From positions 1 through 64,000 of the forward strand of contig NZ_JAQQPS010000011.1 in the NCBI RefSeq assembly GCF_036688685.1: a DNA stretch of 64,000 bases, given 5' to 3'. The position numbers were made by a program, and so were the translations under genes. Of the stretch, positions 9,976 to 19,270 are shown in pieces (position 1 is the stretch's first letter; each line of letters begins with the position of its first letter). The notes under the pieces are model-generated. The model was given only the letters and a program-made list of their open reading frames with translations, ran no database searches and was not told the DNA's origin. The DNA is from JALYUM01 sp036688685. GTDB lineage: Bacteria; Pseudomonadota; Gammaproteobacteria; Burkholderiales; Burkholderiaceae_D.

Positions 9976-11342
9976 AGCAGCTGTTCGCGCGCCACGCGCT
10001 GCTGCCGCAAGGCTGGGCGCGCAATGTGCTGATCGCGTGGGATGGCGCCGGCACGCTGACCGAGGTGCATGCCAACGCCGACGGCGCGCCCGACGTGGGC
10101 TACGTTTTGCCCGGCATGGTCAACCTGCATTCGCACGCGTTCCAGCGCGCCCTGGGCGGCCTGACCGAGCGTGCCGGCAGCACGCTCGACAACAGCGCCG
10201 ACAGCTTCTGGACCTGGCGCGACCTGATGTACCGTTTTGCCGCCACCATCACGCCCGAGCAGGTGGAGGCCATCGCTGCCCAGCTGTTCGTCGAGTGCCT
10301 GCGCTATGGCTACACGGCGTTGTGCGAATTCCACTACCTGCAGCGCGACCCCCAGGGCGAGTGGTATGGCCACCTGGCCGGCATGGCCGAGCGCATCGCC
10401 GCCGCGGCCGCGGCGAGCGGCATTGGCCTGACCCTGCTGCCGGTGCTGTACAGCCACGCCGGTTTTGGCGCGCAAGCCTTGCGCCCGGAACAGCGGCGCT
10501 TCCACACCAGCGTGCGCGACGTGCATGACATCGTCGCGGCGCTCGAACCGCTGCGCAGCAGCCAGCTCGAAGTGGGCGCGGCGCCCCATTCGCTGCGCGC
10601 GGCCAGCGTCGAACAGATGCGCGAACTGGTGGACGGCCTGCCGGCGGGGCGACCGCTGCATTTGCACATCGCCGAGCAGCAGGCCGAAGTCGACCAGTGC
10701 CTCGCGTTCTGCGGGCAGCGTCCGGTCGACTACCTGCTCTCGCAGCTGGCGATCGATGCGCGCTGGTGCCTGGTGCACGCCACCCATCTGAGCGGCGCCG
10801 AAAGCGCGCGCCTAGCCGCCAGCGGCGCCGTGGCCGGCTTGTGCCCGACCACGGAAGCGAACCTGGGCGACGGCCTGTTCCCGCTCGCGCCGTATATTGC
10901 CGCTGGCGGCGCGTTCGGCATCGGCAGCGACAGCCACGTCTCGCACAGCCCGGTGGAAGAACTGCGCTGGCTCGAGTACGGCCAGCGGCTGGCGCGGCAA
11001 CGCCGCAACGTGGCGGCCACGGCTGCCACGCCGGATGTGGCCGAATTCCTGTGGCAGGGCGCGCTGCGCGGCGGGGCGCAGGCTGCGGGACGGCCGGTTG
11101 GCGCGCTGGCAGTGGGCAAACGGGCCGATTTGCTGGTGCTGGACGATGCGCACGTCAACCTCGACGGTATCGATGCGGCCGATGTGCTGGGCCGTTTCCT
11201 GTTTTCGGGCAACGATAACCTGGTGCGCGATGTGCTCGCCGGTGGGCAGTGGGTGGTCAGAAACGGTGTACATATTAATCAGGACAGCATCGCGCATCGG
11301 TATAAACTAGCGCTACACCAATTGCGCGAGGTAAGCCGATGA
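9972..11342 (+). CDS. hutF: Formimidoylglutamate deiminase
   Basis: The 456-residue amidohydrolase converts N-formimino-L-glutamate to N-formyl-L-glutamate plus ammonia. Metal-binding motifs are visible: NLHSHAFQRALGGL near residue 47, LHLHIAEQ around residue 230, HATHLS around 260 and GIGSDSHVS around 316. It starts with GTG at 9972, overlapping the hutG stop by 4 nt, and its stop overlaps the hutD start (ATGA). Length fits HutF. Confidence 0.95.
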   Translation: MKQLFARHALLPQGWARNVLIAWDGAGTLTEVHANADGAPDVGYVLPGMVNLHSHAFQRALGGLTERAGSTLDNSADSFWTWRDLMYRFAATITPEQVEAIAAQLFVECLRYGYTALCEFHYLQRDPQGEWYGHLAGMAERIAAAAAASGIGLTLLPVLYSHAGFGAQALRPEQRRFHTSVRDVHDIVAALEPLRSSQLEVGAAPHSLRAASVEQMRELVDGLPAGRPLHLHIAEQQAEVDQCLAFCGQRPVDYLLSQLAIDARWCLVHATHLSGAESARLAASGAVAGLCPTTEANLGDGLFPLAPYIAAGGAFGIGSDSHVSHSPVEELRWLEYGQRLARQRRNVAATAATPDVAEFLWQGALRGGAQAAGRPVGALAVGKRADLLVLDDAHVNLDGIDAADVLGRFLFSGNDNLVRDVLAGGQWVVRNGVHINQDSIAHRYKLALHQLREVSR

Positions 11343-11950
11343 GCACACTGATTCCTTTTGCGGGCCTGGCAACGGTCCCGTGGAAAAATGGCAGCGGCAG
11401 CACGACGCAAATCGCCGTCGACCCACCGGAAGGCGATTTCGACACCTTTGATTGGCGCATCAGCCTGGCGACCATCTCCGAAGACGGGCCGTTTTCCATT
11501 TTCCCCGGCGTCGAGCGCACGCTGGCGCTGGTCGACGGCCATGGCCTGACGCTCGACATCGACGGCAACGATCGCGTCTTGATCGGCAAGGACGAACCCG
11601 TGCTGGCGTTCAGTGGCGATTCCGAAATCGAGGCCACGCTCAACCGCGGCCCGTCGGTCGATTTCAACATCATGACGCGCAGCGAAACCTGCTACCACCT
11701 GTTCGGCCGGCGCCGGCTGACCGGCAACCCCTCGGGCTTCGCGCCGCGCGGCGACGTCAGCGTGCTGTTCCTGGCCGAAGGCGATAGCCTGTCGGTCAGC
11801 AGCGATGGTGAACGCATCGGCATGGTGCGCTTCGATACCATCCTGTTCCGCAACGACAGCACCGTCTGGCGCCTCGAAGGGGACCCTGGCGTGGTGCTCA
11901 TCGCCGATATCTTCTTCAATCACGACGACGACGGCGACGAGCTCGAATAA
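11339..11950 (+). CDS. hutD: HutD family protein
   Basis: The 203-residue protein shows the HutD cupin-like fold signatures: VPWKNGSGSTTQIAVDPP at the N-terminus and FDWRISLATISEDGPFSIFPGVERTL (read as separate short motifs around residues 35-60). In Pseudomonas, HutD has been proposed to limit hut expression or urocanate pools; no enzymatic activity is established. It is embedded between hutF and hutI with a 4-nt overlap and a direct junction (stop codon followed at once by the hutI ATG), so it is part of the same transcript. Confidence 0.92.
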   Translation: MSTLIPFAGLATVPWKNGSGSTTQIAVDPPEGDFDTFDWRISLATISEDGPFSIFPGVERTLALVDGHGLTLDIDGNDRVLIGKDEPVLAFSGDSEIEATLNRGPSVDFNIMTRSETCYHLFGRRRLTGNPSGFAPRGDVSVLFLAEGDSLSVSSDGERIGMVRFDTILFRNDSTVWRLEGDPGVVLIADIFFNHDDDGDELE

Positions 11951-13171
11951 ATGCACGATCTCGTCATCGTCAACGTGCAGCTGGCGACGATGGTCGACGG
12001 TTACGGCGCCATCCACGATGCCGCCATCGCCGTGCAGGGTGGCCGCATCGCCTGGCTCGGTGCGCGTGCCGACGCCGCGCCTGCCGCGCAGACTATCGAC
12101 GGTGGCGGCGCCTGGCTCACGCCGGGCCTGATCGACTGCCACACCCACATCGTCCACGCCGGTAACCGCAGTGACGAATTTGAAGCCAGACTGGACGGCG
12201 CCAGCTACGAAGAGATTGCCCGCGCCGGTGGCGGCATCATGGCCACCGTACGCGCCACCCGCGCGGCCGATGTCGATGCGCTGCTGCGCGCCAGCGCGCC
12301 GCGCGTGCTGCGCCTGCTGGCCGAGGGCGTGACGACGCTGGAGATCAAATCCGGCTATGGCCTCACGCTGGAAAGTGAAGCGACGATGCTGCGCGCGGCA
12401 CGCCGCATCGGGCAATTGCTGCCGGTGCGCGTGGCCACGACCTTCCTGGGTGCGCACGCGCTGCCGCCCGAATTCGCCGGCCGCGCCGACGCCTACATCG
12501 ACGATCTGTGCGCCACCATGCTGCCGCAACTGGCAGGGGAGGGCCTGGTCGACGCGGTCGACGCCTTCTGCGAGCGCATCGGCTTTACCAGCGCCCAGAC
12601 CGAACGCGTCTTCTGCGCCGCCGCGCGCCTTGGCCTGCCCGTGAAACTGCACGCCGAGCAGCTGTCCGACCAGGGCGGCGCCGCGCTGGTGGCGCGCTTT
12701 GGCGGACTGTCGGCAGACCACCTGGAGCACCTCACGCAAGATGGCATCGACGCCATGGCCGGCGCCGGCACGGTGGCCGTGCTGCTCCCCGGCGCGTATT
12801 ACTTTTTGCGCGAAACGGTCGCGCCGCCGCTGGCCGCCTTGCGCGCCGCCGGCGTCCCGCTGGCCGTGGCCACCGACTGCAATCCCGGCACCTCGCCGCT
12901 CACTTCTCTGCTGCTGGCGATGAACATGGCGTGTACCTTGTGGCGCATGACACCGGCCGAAGCGCTGGCCGGCTGCACCGTGCACGCCGCCCGCGCGCTC
13001 GGGCTGCATGACGACATCGGCACGCTGGAGGTGGGCAAGCGCGCCGACTTCGCGCTGTGGGACATCGCGCGTCCGGCCGACCTGGCGTATGCAATGGGCC
13101 TGAATCCGTGCCGCCTGGTCGTCAATGGCGGTGTGCCACGCGCGCCGGTGGTAAGCTGGCCCCGGCACTAA
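11951..13171 (+). CDS. hutI: Imidazolonepropionase
   Basis: The 406-residue amidohydrolase opens the ring of 4-imidazolone-5-propionate to give N-formimino-L-glutamate. The metal-site motif DCHTHIVHAGNRSDEF lies near residues 62-77; further ligands are in KLHAEQLSD (about 232), SADHLEHL (about 255) and ATDCNPGTSP (about 310). Length is normal. It starts directly after the hutD stop codon. Confidence 0.96.
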   Translation: MHDLVIVNVQLATMVDGYGAIHDAAIAVQGGRIAWLGARADAAPAAQTIDGGGAWLTPGLIDCHTHIVHAGNRSDEFEARLDGASYEEIARAGGGIMATVRATRAADVDALLRASAPRVLRLLAEGVTTLEIKSGYGLTLESEATMLRAARRIGQLLPVRVATTFLGAHALPPEFAGRADAYIDDLCATMLPQLAGEGLVDAVDAFCERIGFTSAQTERVFCAAARLGLPVKLHAEQLSDQGGAALVARFGGLSADHLEHLTQDGIDAMAGAGTVAVLLPGAYYFLRETVAPPLAALRAAGVPLAVATDCNPGTSPLTSLLLAMNMACTLWRMTPAEALAGCTVHAARALGLHDDIGTLEVGKRADFALWDIARPADLAYAMGLNPCRLVVNGGVPRAPVVSWPRH

Positions 13172-13187
13172 TCACTCAAGGATGTTC

Positions 13188-14654
13188 ATGCGTTTTCTAT
13201 TTGCGCTGGCCGCACTGCTGCTGGCCGGCGTCGCCGTGGCTGCCGACGGCACGCTGCACGTCGGCTCCAAGCGGTTCACCGAGTCGTACATTCTGGGCGA
13301 GCTGCTGACGCAAACGGCCGCGAAAACCGGTCCTGCCGAGCATCGCCAGGGCCTGGGCAACACCGCCATCGTGCTCGCTGCCCTGCAGGCCGGCAGCATC
13401 GACGTCTATCCCGAATACCTCGGCACGATCGACCTGGAAATTTTGAAGAACACGCGCGCCAGCACGCTGGACGAGATGCGCGCGCAACTGGCGCCGCTGG
13501 GACTGGGGGTCGGCCTGCCGCTCGGTTTCAACAACACGTATGCGCTGGCGGTGCGCGCCGATCAACAGGGCGTGACACGCCTGTCCGATTTGAAGGCCCA
13601 TCCTGCACTGAAGCTTGGCCTGTCGCACGAATTCATCGGCCGCGCCGATGGCTGGCCTGGCCTCGCGGCGCGCTATGGCGTGACGCAGGCGCCGCGCGGC
13701 CTCGATCACGGCATCGCGTACGAAGCGCTGAACGCGCGCCAGGTCGACGTCATCGACATCTATTCGACCGATGCGAAAATCGCGCAATACAAGCTGCGCG
13801 TGCTGGACGACGACCTGAAATACTTCCCGCGTTACGACGCCGTCTTGCTGTATCGGCTGGATCTGCCGCAGCGCCTGCCCGCGGCCTGGAAATCGCTGCA
13901 GGCGCTTGCGGGCAGCATCAGCAACGCCGACATGATCGCCATGAACGCGGCGGTCGAAATCGACGGTAAAAGTTTTGCGGCGGTGGCGCAGGCGCGCCTC
14001 ACGCCATCGTCGACGCGCAGCGCGCGTGACGGCCTGCGCGCCAAACTGTTCGGCCCGGACCTGTGGAAGCTCACGCGCCAGCACTTGACGCTGGTCGCGC
14101 TGTCGCTGGTGCTGGCCTGCCTGGTCGGGATTCCGCTGGGCGTACTGGCGGCCCATGCACCGCGCTTGCGCCAGCCTGTGCTGGCGCTGGTGGGCATGCT
14201 GCAGACGGTGCCGTCGCTGGCGCTGCTGGCGATCATGATTCCGCTGCTGGGCATGATCGGCACCGTGCCGGCGCTGGTCGCGCTGTTCGTGTACGCCCTG
14301 CTGCCCATCGTGAGGAATACCTGTACCGGCATCCTGCAGGTACCGGCCGGGCTGCGTACGGCGGCGCTGGCGCTGGGCCTGCGCCGCGGCGTGACGCTGA
14401 CCCACATCGAATTGCCGCTGGCGCTGCCTGTCATCCTGGCCGGCGTGAAAACAGCGGCGGTGATGAGCGTCGGCACCGCGACGATTGCCGCGTTCATTGG
14501 GGCCGGCGGCTATGGCGAACGGATCACCATCGGCCTGGCGCTGAACGACAACGACATGCTGCTGGCCGGCGCCATTCCCGCGGCCGTGCTGGCGCTGCTG
14601 ACCCAGGGTGGATTCGAGTTGGCCGAATATTGGATCGCGCGCCGACGCCGATAA
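13188..14654 (+). CDS. ABC transporter substrate-binding/permease fusion (OpuC/OsmF type)
   Basis: The 488-residue protein has a signal peptide (MRFLFALAALLLAGVAVA), an OpuAC-type quaternary-amine binding domain (about residues 22-280, with LHVGSKRFTESYILGELL and VYPEYLGTI), and a C-terminal permease with about six helices and the EAA-like region GLRRGVTLTHIELPLALPVI. The order, binding domain first, is unlike OpuA-type proteins where the permease comes first. The start at 13188 has AAGG six bases upstream; an ATG at 13182 touches it. It lies 16 nt after hutI, so uptake of histidine or a related amine is plausible. No ATPase gene follows, so a subunit encoded elsewhere is required. Confidence 0.85.
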   Translation: MRFLFALAALLLAGVAVAADGTLHVGSKRFTESYILGELLTQTAAKTGPAEHRQGLGNTAIVLAALQAGSIDVYPEYLGTIDLEILKNTRASTLDEMRAQLAPLGLGVGLPLGFNNTYALAVRADQQGVTRLSDLKAHPALKLGLSHEFIGRADGWPGLAARYGVTQAPRGLDHGIAYEALNARQVDVIDIYSTDAKIAQYKLRVLDDDLKYFPRYDAVLLYRLDLPQRLPAAWKSLQALAGSISNADMIAMNAAVEIDGKSFAAVAQARLTPSSTRSARDGLRAKLFGPDLWKLTRQHLTLVALSLVLACLVGIPLGVLAAHAPRLRQPVLALVGMLQTVPSLALLAIMIPLLGMIGTVPALVALFVYALLPIVRNTCTGILQVPAGLRTAALALGLRRGVTLTHIELPLALPVILAGVKTAAVMSVGTATIAAFIGAGGYGERITIGLALNDNDMLLAGAIPAAVLALLTQGGFELAEYWIARRRR

Positions 14655-14695
14655 GTGTGCCAGAATAGACCCACATAAATACACGCCACTTCACC

Positions 14696-15514
14696 ATGCC
14701 ATCCGCTACATTTCGCGTTGTGACGCGGGGACTGCAGCCAGGTCATTCCGCAGAGATAGCCGCCGAGTTATTGGTCAGGCTGTTCAAGTGCAGCAAGGAC
14801 ACCGTTGCGCCTTTGGTCGGCAGCAGCCCGGCCACGGTCAAGCGGAAAATGACGTTCGAGGCCGCCACCAGCTATGCCCAGGCGCTGACGCGTTGCGGCT
14901 GCCTGTGCACGGTCGAGGAGGAAGCACTCACACCCCTGACGCTGTCGGACGAGCGCCTGCACCGCCTCCAGCCCAAGCTGTTCGACACTGCGCGCTGGGC
15001 CAGCCAGGCCGACCGCGACAGCTGGCTGGAAGCCATCCGCGATACCCTGACGCGCGGCACCAGCCACGCTGCGGTCGTGGTCGACGCCGCCGAATCGGTG
15101 GTGGCGTGCTACACCGATGAACTCGATTGCGTCGTGCTGCTGCAGTTCGATGCCGGCTTCGGCCTGGTGCATGGCTGGCAGAAAGGCACGCGCCTGTTGT
15201 CCCTCAATTCGTATGTCGCGCGCGACCAGGGTGTCGCGCCCGACCTGGTGCCGGGTCCCGGCGACACCGGGCGCTGGGGCAATGTCTGGCCGCTGATCGC
15301 CGACCTGCTGACCGATGACCACGCTGGCCTGGCCGCGCGCAAGAAAGCCGTTACCGAAGCGGAGTGGGAGCGGGCCGGGCAACTGGGCCGCAGCCGACTG
15401 GCCGGCGCCAGCCTGCCGCGCGACGGCCGCCCATTGGGCAGCCGCCAGCCGGCGCAGGCGCCCGCCGCCTTGCCAGAACGCGTGCCGCACCGCTTCTCGC
15501 TGCGCCGGCAGTAA
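14696..15514 (+). CDS. Hypothetical protein with an L7/L12-C-terminus-like N-terminal domain
   Basis: The product of 272 residues has no clear signal peptide or membrane segment. The first 75 residues (VVTRGLQPGHSAEIAAELLVRLFKCS and later FEAATSYAQALTRCGCLCTVEEE) match a short alpha/beta domain seen at the N-terminus of several proteobacterial proteins, which recalls the ribosomal L7/L12 C-terminal fold. The middle contains LDCVVLLQFDAGFGLVHGWQKGTRLLSLNSY; the tail is basic and proline-rich. Function unknown. It follows the hut transporter by 41 nt and may be a separate transcript. Confidence 0.7.
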   Translation: MPSATFRVVTRGLQPGHSAEIAAELLVRLFKCSKDTVAPLVGSSPATVKRKMTFEAATSYAQALTRCGCLCTVEEEALTPLTLSDERLHRLQPKLFDTARWASQADRDSWLEAIRDTLTRGTSHAAVVVDAAESVVACYTDELDCVVLLQFDAGFGLVHGWQKGTRLLSLNSYVARDQGVAPDLVPGPGDTGRWGNVWPLIADLLTDDHAGLAARKKAVTEAEWERAGQLGRSRLAGASLPRDGRPLGSRQPAQAPAALPERVPHRFSLRRQ

Positions 15515-15575
15515 CGGGCTCGGCGTTTTTGCCGTTGCGCGTACACTCGCGCTACGACAGCAACGTGGAACGCCA

Positions 15576-17756
15576 ATGAAATTCATCACGCCCGCCACCA
15601 CCAATCCGATCGACCAGCTGAATGTGGTCGGCAAGCCGTTTGACCGCATCGACGGCCGCCTGAAAACCACCGGCACCGCGCCGTACGCCTACGAGCAGCA
15701 CCGGGCGGCGCCGCAGGCAGCGTATGGCTACGTGATCGGCGCGGCCATCGCCAAGGGCCGCATCGCCGCCATCGACAGTGCGGCAGCAAGCCGCGCACCG
15801 GGTGTGCTGGCGGTGGTGACGTACGCGAATGCGGGGCCGCTGGGCAAAGGCGGCGCGAATACGGCCCGGTTGCTGGGTGGCCCGGTCGTTGAGCATTATC
15901 ACCAGGCCGTGGCACTGGTGGTGGCCGACACGTTCGAACAGGCGCGCGCTGCCGCAGCGCTGGTGCGCATCGACTACGTGAAGCAGCCGGGCAGCTTCGA
16001 CCTGGCGGCGGCGCGCGCGGGCGCGGCGCCGTCCGGCAAAGCCAGCGCGATCGGCGATTTCGAACGGGGGTTTGCCGCGGCGCCGGTCAAGCTCGACGCC
16101 ATGTACAGCACGCCCGACCAGAGCCACGCCATGATGGAGCCGCACGCCTCGATTGCCCGCTGGGACGGCGACAAATTGACCATCTGGACTTCGACCCAGG
16201 TGGTCGACCGCGTCAAGACCGACCTGGCCAGGACCGTGGGTATTCCCGCAGAAAATATCCACGTGATATCGCCCTACACCGGTGGCGGTTTCGGCGCGAA
16301 ACTGTTCCTGCGCGCCGATGCGGTGCTGGCCGTGCTGGGCGCCAGGGCGGCCGGCAAAGCGGTGAAAGTGGCACTGCAGCGCCCGCTCGTTGCAAACAAC
16401 ACGACGCACCGTCCCGCCACCATCCAGCGCATCCGCCTCGGCGCCACGCGCGAAGGACGCATCAGCGCCATTGCCCACGAAAGCTGGTCGGGCAACCTGC
16501 CCGATGGCAAGCCCGAAAGCGCCGTCAACCAGACGCGCCTGCTGTATGCCGGCGCGCACCGCCTGACCCAGCTGATGTTGTCCACGCTCGACCTCCCGGA
16601 AGGCAATGCATTCCGGGCGCCGGGCGAGGGCGCCGGCATGATGGTGCTGGAAATCGCCATCGACGAAATGGCCGAAAAGCTGAAGATGGATCCGGTCATG
16701 TTCCGCATCGTCAACGACACCACCTCCGATCCCGAAAAGCCGGGCCGCCCGTTTTCAACGCGCCGCTTCATCGAGTGCATGCGCCAAGGCGCGGACCGCT
16801 TCGGCTGGAAAGAGCGGCAGGCAAAGCCGGGCGCCGTGCGCGACGGGCGCTGGCTGGTCGGCATGGGCGTGGCCTCGGCCTTTCGCAACAACATCAGTTC
16901 GCCTTCCGGCGCGCGCGTGCGGCTGGAGCGCGACGGCACCGTCACGGTGGAAACCGACATGACCGATATCGGCACCGGCAGCTACACCATCATCGGCCAG
17001 ACTGCGGCCGAGATGCTCGGCGTGCCGCTCGAGCGCGTCACGGTGCGCCTGGGCGACTCCAGCTACCCGGTCTCGTCCGGTTCGGGCGGGCAGCGCGGGG
17101 CCAACAGTTCAACCGCCGGCGTGTACGCAGCCTGCGTGCTGCTACGCGACAAAATTGCGCGGCAGGCCGGCATGGACCCGGTCCAGGCCGCGTTCACGGG
17201 CGGCGCCGTGCGCGCCGGCGGGCGCACCGTGGCGCTGCGCGATGTGGGCGAGGTGAGCGCCGAAGACAAGATGGAATACGGCGACCTGGCGAAGCATGCG
17301 CAGCAATCGACCTTCGGCGCGCATTTCGTCGAGGTGGGCGTGGACATGCTGACGGCGGAAATCCGGGTGCGCCGGATGCTGGCCGTGTGCGCTGCCGGGC
17401 GCATCCTGAATCCGAAAACGGCGCGTAGCCAGGTGATCGGCGCCATGACGATGGGTGTCGGCGGCGCCTTGATGGAAGAGCTGGCCGTGGACCGGCGCCA
17501 CGGCTTCTTCGTCAACCACGACCTGGCTGGCTACGAAGTGCCGGTGCACGCCGACATTCCGCACCAGGATGTCATTTTCATCGATGAAACCGACCCGATG
17601 TCCTCGCCCATGAAAGCCAAGGGCGTGGGCGAGCTGGGACTGTGCGGGGTCAGCGCCGCCATTGCCAACGCCATTTACAACGCCACCGGCGTGCGCGTGC
17701 GCGACTACCCGATCACGCTCGACAAGCTGCTCGCGCAGATGCCGGAAACAGTCTGA
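15576..17756 (+). CDS. paoC: Aldehyde oxidoreductase molybdenum-binding subunit, PaoC-like
   Basis: The 726-residue protein follows E. coli PaoC closely by recollection (start MKFITPATTNPIDQLNVVGKP, then DRIDGRLKTTGT). It binds the molybdopterin cytosine dinucleotide cofactor; the proposed catalytic Glu lies in KGVGELGLCGVSAAIANA near the C-terminus. Family motifs GGGFGAKLFLR, FRAPGEG and DMTDIGTGSYTIIGQT are intact. PaoC normally works with a 2Fe-2S subunit (PaoA) and an FAD subunit (PaoB) in the periplasm, encoded just upstream; neither is here, nor is the PaoD chaperone. The start at 15576 is chosen because homology begins there; the long upstream extension in the same frame overlaps the previous gene. 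Confidence 0.9.
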   Translation: MKFITPATTNPIDQLNVVGKPFDRIDGRLKTTGTAPYAYEQHRAAPQAAYGYVIGAAIAKGRIAAIDSAAASRAPGVLAVVTYANAGPLGKGGANTARLLGGPVVEHYHQAVALVVADTFEQARAAAALVRIDYVKQPGSFDLAAARAGAAPSGKASAIGDFERGFAAAPVKLDAMYSTPDQSHAMMEPHASIARWDGDKLTIWTSTQVVDRVKTDLARTVGIPAENIHVISPYTGGGFGAKLFLRADAVLAVLGARAAGKAVKVALQRPLVANNTTHRPATIQRIRLGATREGRISAIAHESWSGNLPDGKPESAVNQTRLLYAGAHRLTQLMLSTLDLPEGNAFRAPGEGAGMMVLEIAIDEMAEKLKMDPVMFRIVNDTTSDPEKPGRPFSTRRFIECMRQGADRFGWKERQAKPGAVRDGRWLVGMGVASAFRNNISSPSGARVRLERDGTVTVETDMTDIGTGSYTIIGQTAAEMLGVPLERVTVRLGDSSYPVSSGSGGQRGANSSTAGVYAACVLLRDKIARQAGMDPVQAAFTGGAVRAGGRTVALRDVGEVSAEDKMEYGDLAKHAQQSTFGAHFVEVGVDMLTAEIRVRRMLAVCAAGRILNPKTARSQVIGAMTMGVGGALMEELAVDRRHGFFVNHDLAGYEVPVHADIPHQDVIFIDETDPMSSPMKAKGVGELGLCGVSAAIANAIYNATGVRVRDYPITLDKLLAQMPETV

Positions 17757-17757
17757 A

Positions 17758-18237
17758 TCAGGCCTTGGCCAGCGTCTGCAAGGCGTCGCCGGTGAGGCGG
17801 CAAATACGCCAATCCGGCATCACGTCGGCGCCCAGCGATTGGTAGAGCGCGATTGCCGGCGCGTTCCAGTCCAGCACCGACCATTCAAAGCGGCCACATT
17901 CGCGCTCGACGGCAATCTGCGCCAGGCGCGCCAGCAACGCCTTGCCGAAGCCCTTGCCGCGCTGCGACTGGCGCACATATAAATCTTCCAGGTACAGGCC
18001 CTTGCGGGTCAGGAAGGTGGAAAAATTGTGGAAGAACAGGGCGAAGCAGACCACTTCGCCATCGGCTTCGCCGATGATCGCTTCGCAGGCAGGACGCGCG
18101 CCGAACAGCCCTTCGTGCAGCAGCGCCTCGGTGGCGACGACCTGGTGTTCGAGTTTTTCGAACACGGCCAGTTCGACGATCATGGCACGGATATGGGCCA
18201 CGTCGGCAGGGGTGGCGGGGCGGATGGCAAACGTCAT
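17758..18237 (-). CDS. GNAT family N-acetyltransferase
   Basis: The 159-residue protein begins MTFAIRPATPADVAHIRAMI, the usual GNAT N-terminus, and carries the acetyl-CoA loop in LYVRQSQRGKGFGKALLARL (R-x-x-G-x-G/A type) and the C-terminal WNAPAIALYQSLGA helix. Length and layout match single-domain acetyltransferases, possibly of the diamine/amino-acid acetylating type. The start at 18237 is shared with the stop of the upstream EamA gene (ATGA overlap), so the pair is translationally coupled. The end lies one base from the stop of convergent paoC. Confidence 0.9.
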   Translation of the reverse strand: MTFAIRPATPADVAHIRAMIVELAVFEKLEHQVVATEALLHEGLFGARPACEAIIGEADGEVVCFALFFHNFSTFLTRKGLYLEDLYVRQSQRGKGFGKALLARLAQIAVERECGRFEWSVLDWNAPAIALYQSLGADVMPDWRICRLTGDALQTLAKA

Positions 18238-19163
18238 GGAACCTCGAGTAAATTGTTCTGATTGATGGCAGGCGCTTTCGGCGCGCGGAGGGCCCAGGCA
18301 ACACTGGCCAGGCACAGCGTCATGCCGGCCCATTCGAGCGCGCCGGGGCGGTAGTGTTCCAGCTTGATCGACAGCAGCACCGAAATGACCGGGGTCACGA
18401 CGGTGATGTACACGGCTTTTTGCGGGCCGATGCGGTCGATCAGCGTGAAGTAGGCATAGAAGGCAATCACCGAGCCGAAGATGGCGAGATAGACCAGGCC
18501 GGCCAGGTAGCTGGGCGCCGTGGGCAGGACAAATGACTGGCCGGACAGCAGCGTCCAGGCGCTCACCATCAACGTGCCCCAGAGCATTGACCAGGCCATC
18601 GTCAGCGGCAAATTCGATGCTTCTTCCTTGACTTTACCCACCACCACGCTGCCGGCCGAACTGGCAAAGGAGGCCAGGGTGGCGAGCAGCACGCCAATCA
18701 GGAAATGGCCGCTGCCGCCGGCCTTGAGTTCCGCCACGGCGCCGCTGAGCGCGTGATAAAACATCAGCAGCACGCCGGCCACCGCCGCCGTGCCGGCGCT
18801 CCAGGTGCGTGCCGGGATCGGCTTGCCGAAGCCGATGCGCGCGCAGATGGGCGTAAAAAACACCATCAGCGCGAACATCACGGCGACCAGGGCCGAGACC
18901 ACGAAACGTTCCGCGTTATACGTGCAGACGTAGGACAGGCCGAAGGTCAGAAAGCCTTGCAAAATCATCCAGCGCTGGGCGCGCCAGGGCAGGCGCAGGC
19001 GGTCGCCGCGCACCAGGCAAATGGCGAACAGCGTGACGGCCGCGAGGGCAAACCGGTAGGCCACCGAGACCGATGGCGGCACCTGGCCCAGCTGCAGCGT
19101 GATGGCCCAGAATGTGGAGCCCCAGATCAGGGACGCAATGACGAAGAGGAGGGAAGAAGGCAT
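18234..19163 (-). CDS. EamA/DMT family transporter
   Basis: The 309-residue protein has about ten membrane helices and the typical first-helix motif LIWGSTFWAITLQLGQVPP and a second EamA repeat beginning around residue 155. It probably exports a small metabolite through the inner membrane. It overlaps the downstream acetyltransferase gene by 4 nt; the two may jointly detoxify or export one compound by acetylation and efflux, but this is only inferred from coupling. It is distinct from the exporter at 192-1079. Confidence 0.88.
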   Translation of the reverse strand: MPSSLLFVIASLIWGSTFWAITLQLGQVPPSVSVAYRFALAAVTLFAICLVRGDRLRLPWRAQRWMILQGFLTFGLSYVCTYNAERFVVSALVAVMFALMVFFTPICARIGFGKPIPARTWSAGTAAVAGVLLMFYHALSGAVAELKAGGSGHFLIGVLLATLASFASSAGSVVVGKVKEEASNLPLTMAWSMLWGTLMVSAWTLLSGQSFVLPTAPSYLAGLVYLAIFGSVIAFYAYFTLIDRIGPQKAVYITVVTPVISVLLSIKLEHYRPGALEWAGMTLCLASVAWALRAPKAPAINQNNLLEVP

Positions 19164-19241
19164 CGCAAAAGTATACGTGCTTTCGCGTGCCTTTGTTGAT
19201 TAGCGGAATGGTTATTTTGCGGTGCGATTCCTGACGTGTGC

Positions 19242-19270
19242 TATGGGTCCCCGCCTTCGCGGGGATGACG
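19242..19270. repeat. REP-like palindrome
   Basis: TATGGGTCCCCGCCTTCGCG and the following bases form a stem CCCCGC-CTTC-GCGGGG (19249-19264). The flank TATGGGT and the tail GATGACG recur at 51.6 and 55.3 kb, which marks it as a dispersed genomic repeat. It lies between two minus-strand genes. Confidence 0.7.

Noticed and set aside
11279..13168. 629-codon antisense frame across hutD/hutI
   Set aside because: High-GC shadow of the hut genes, which are unambiguous on the other strand.
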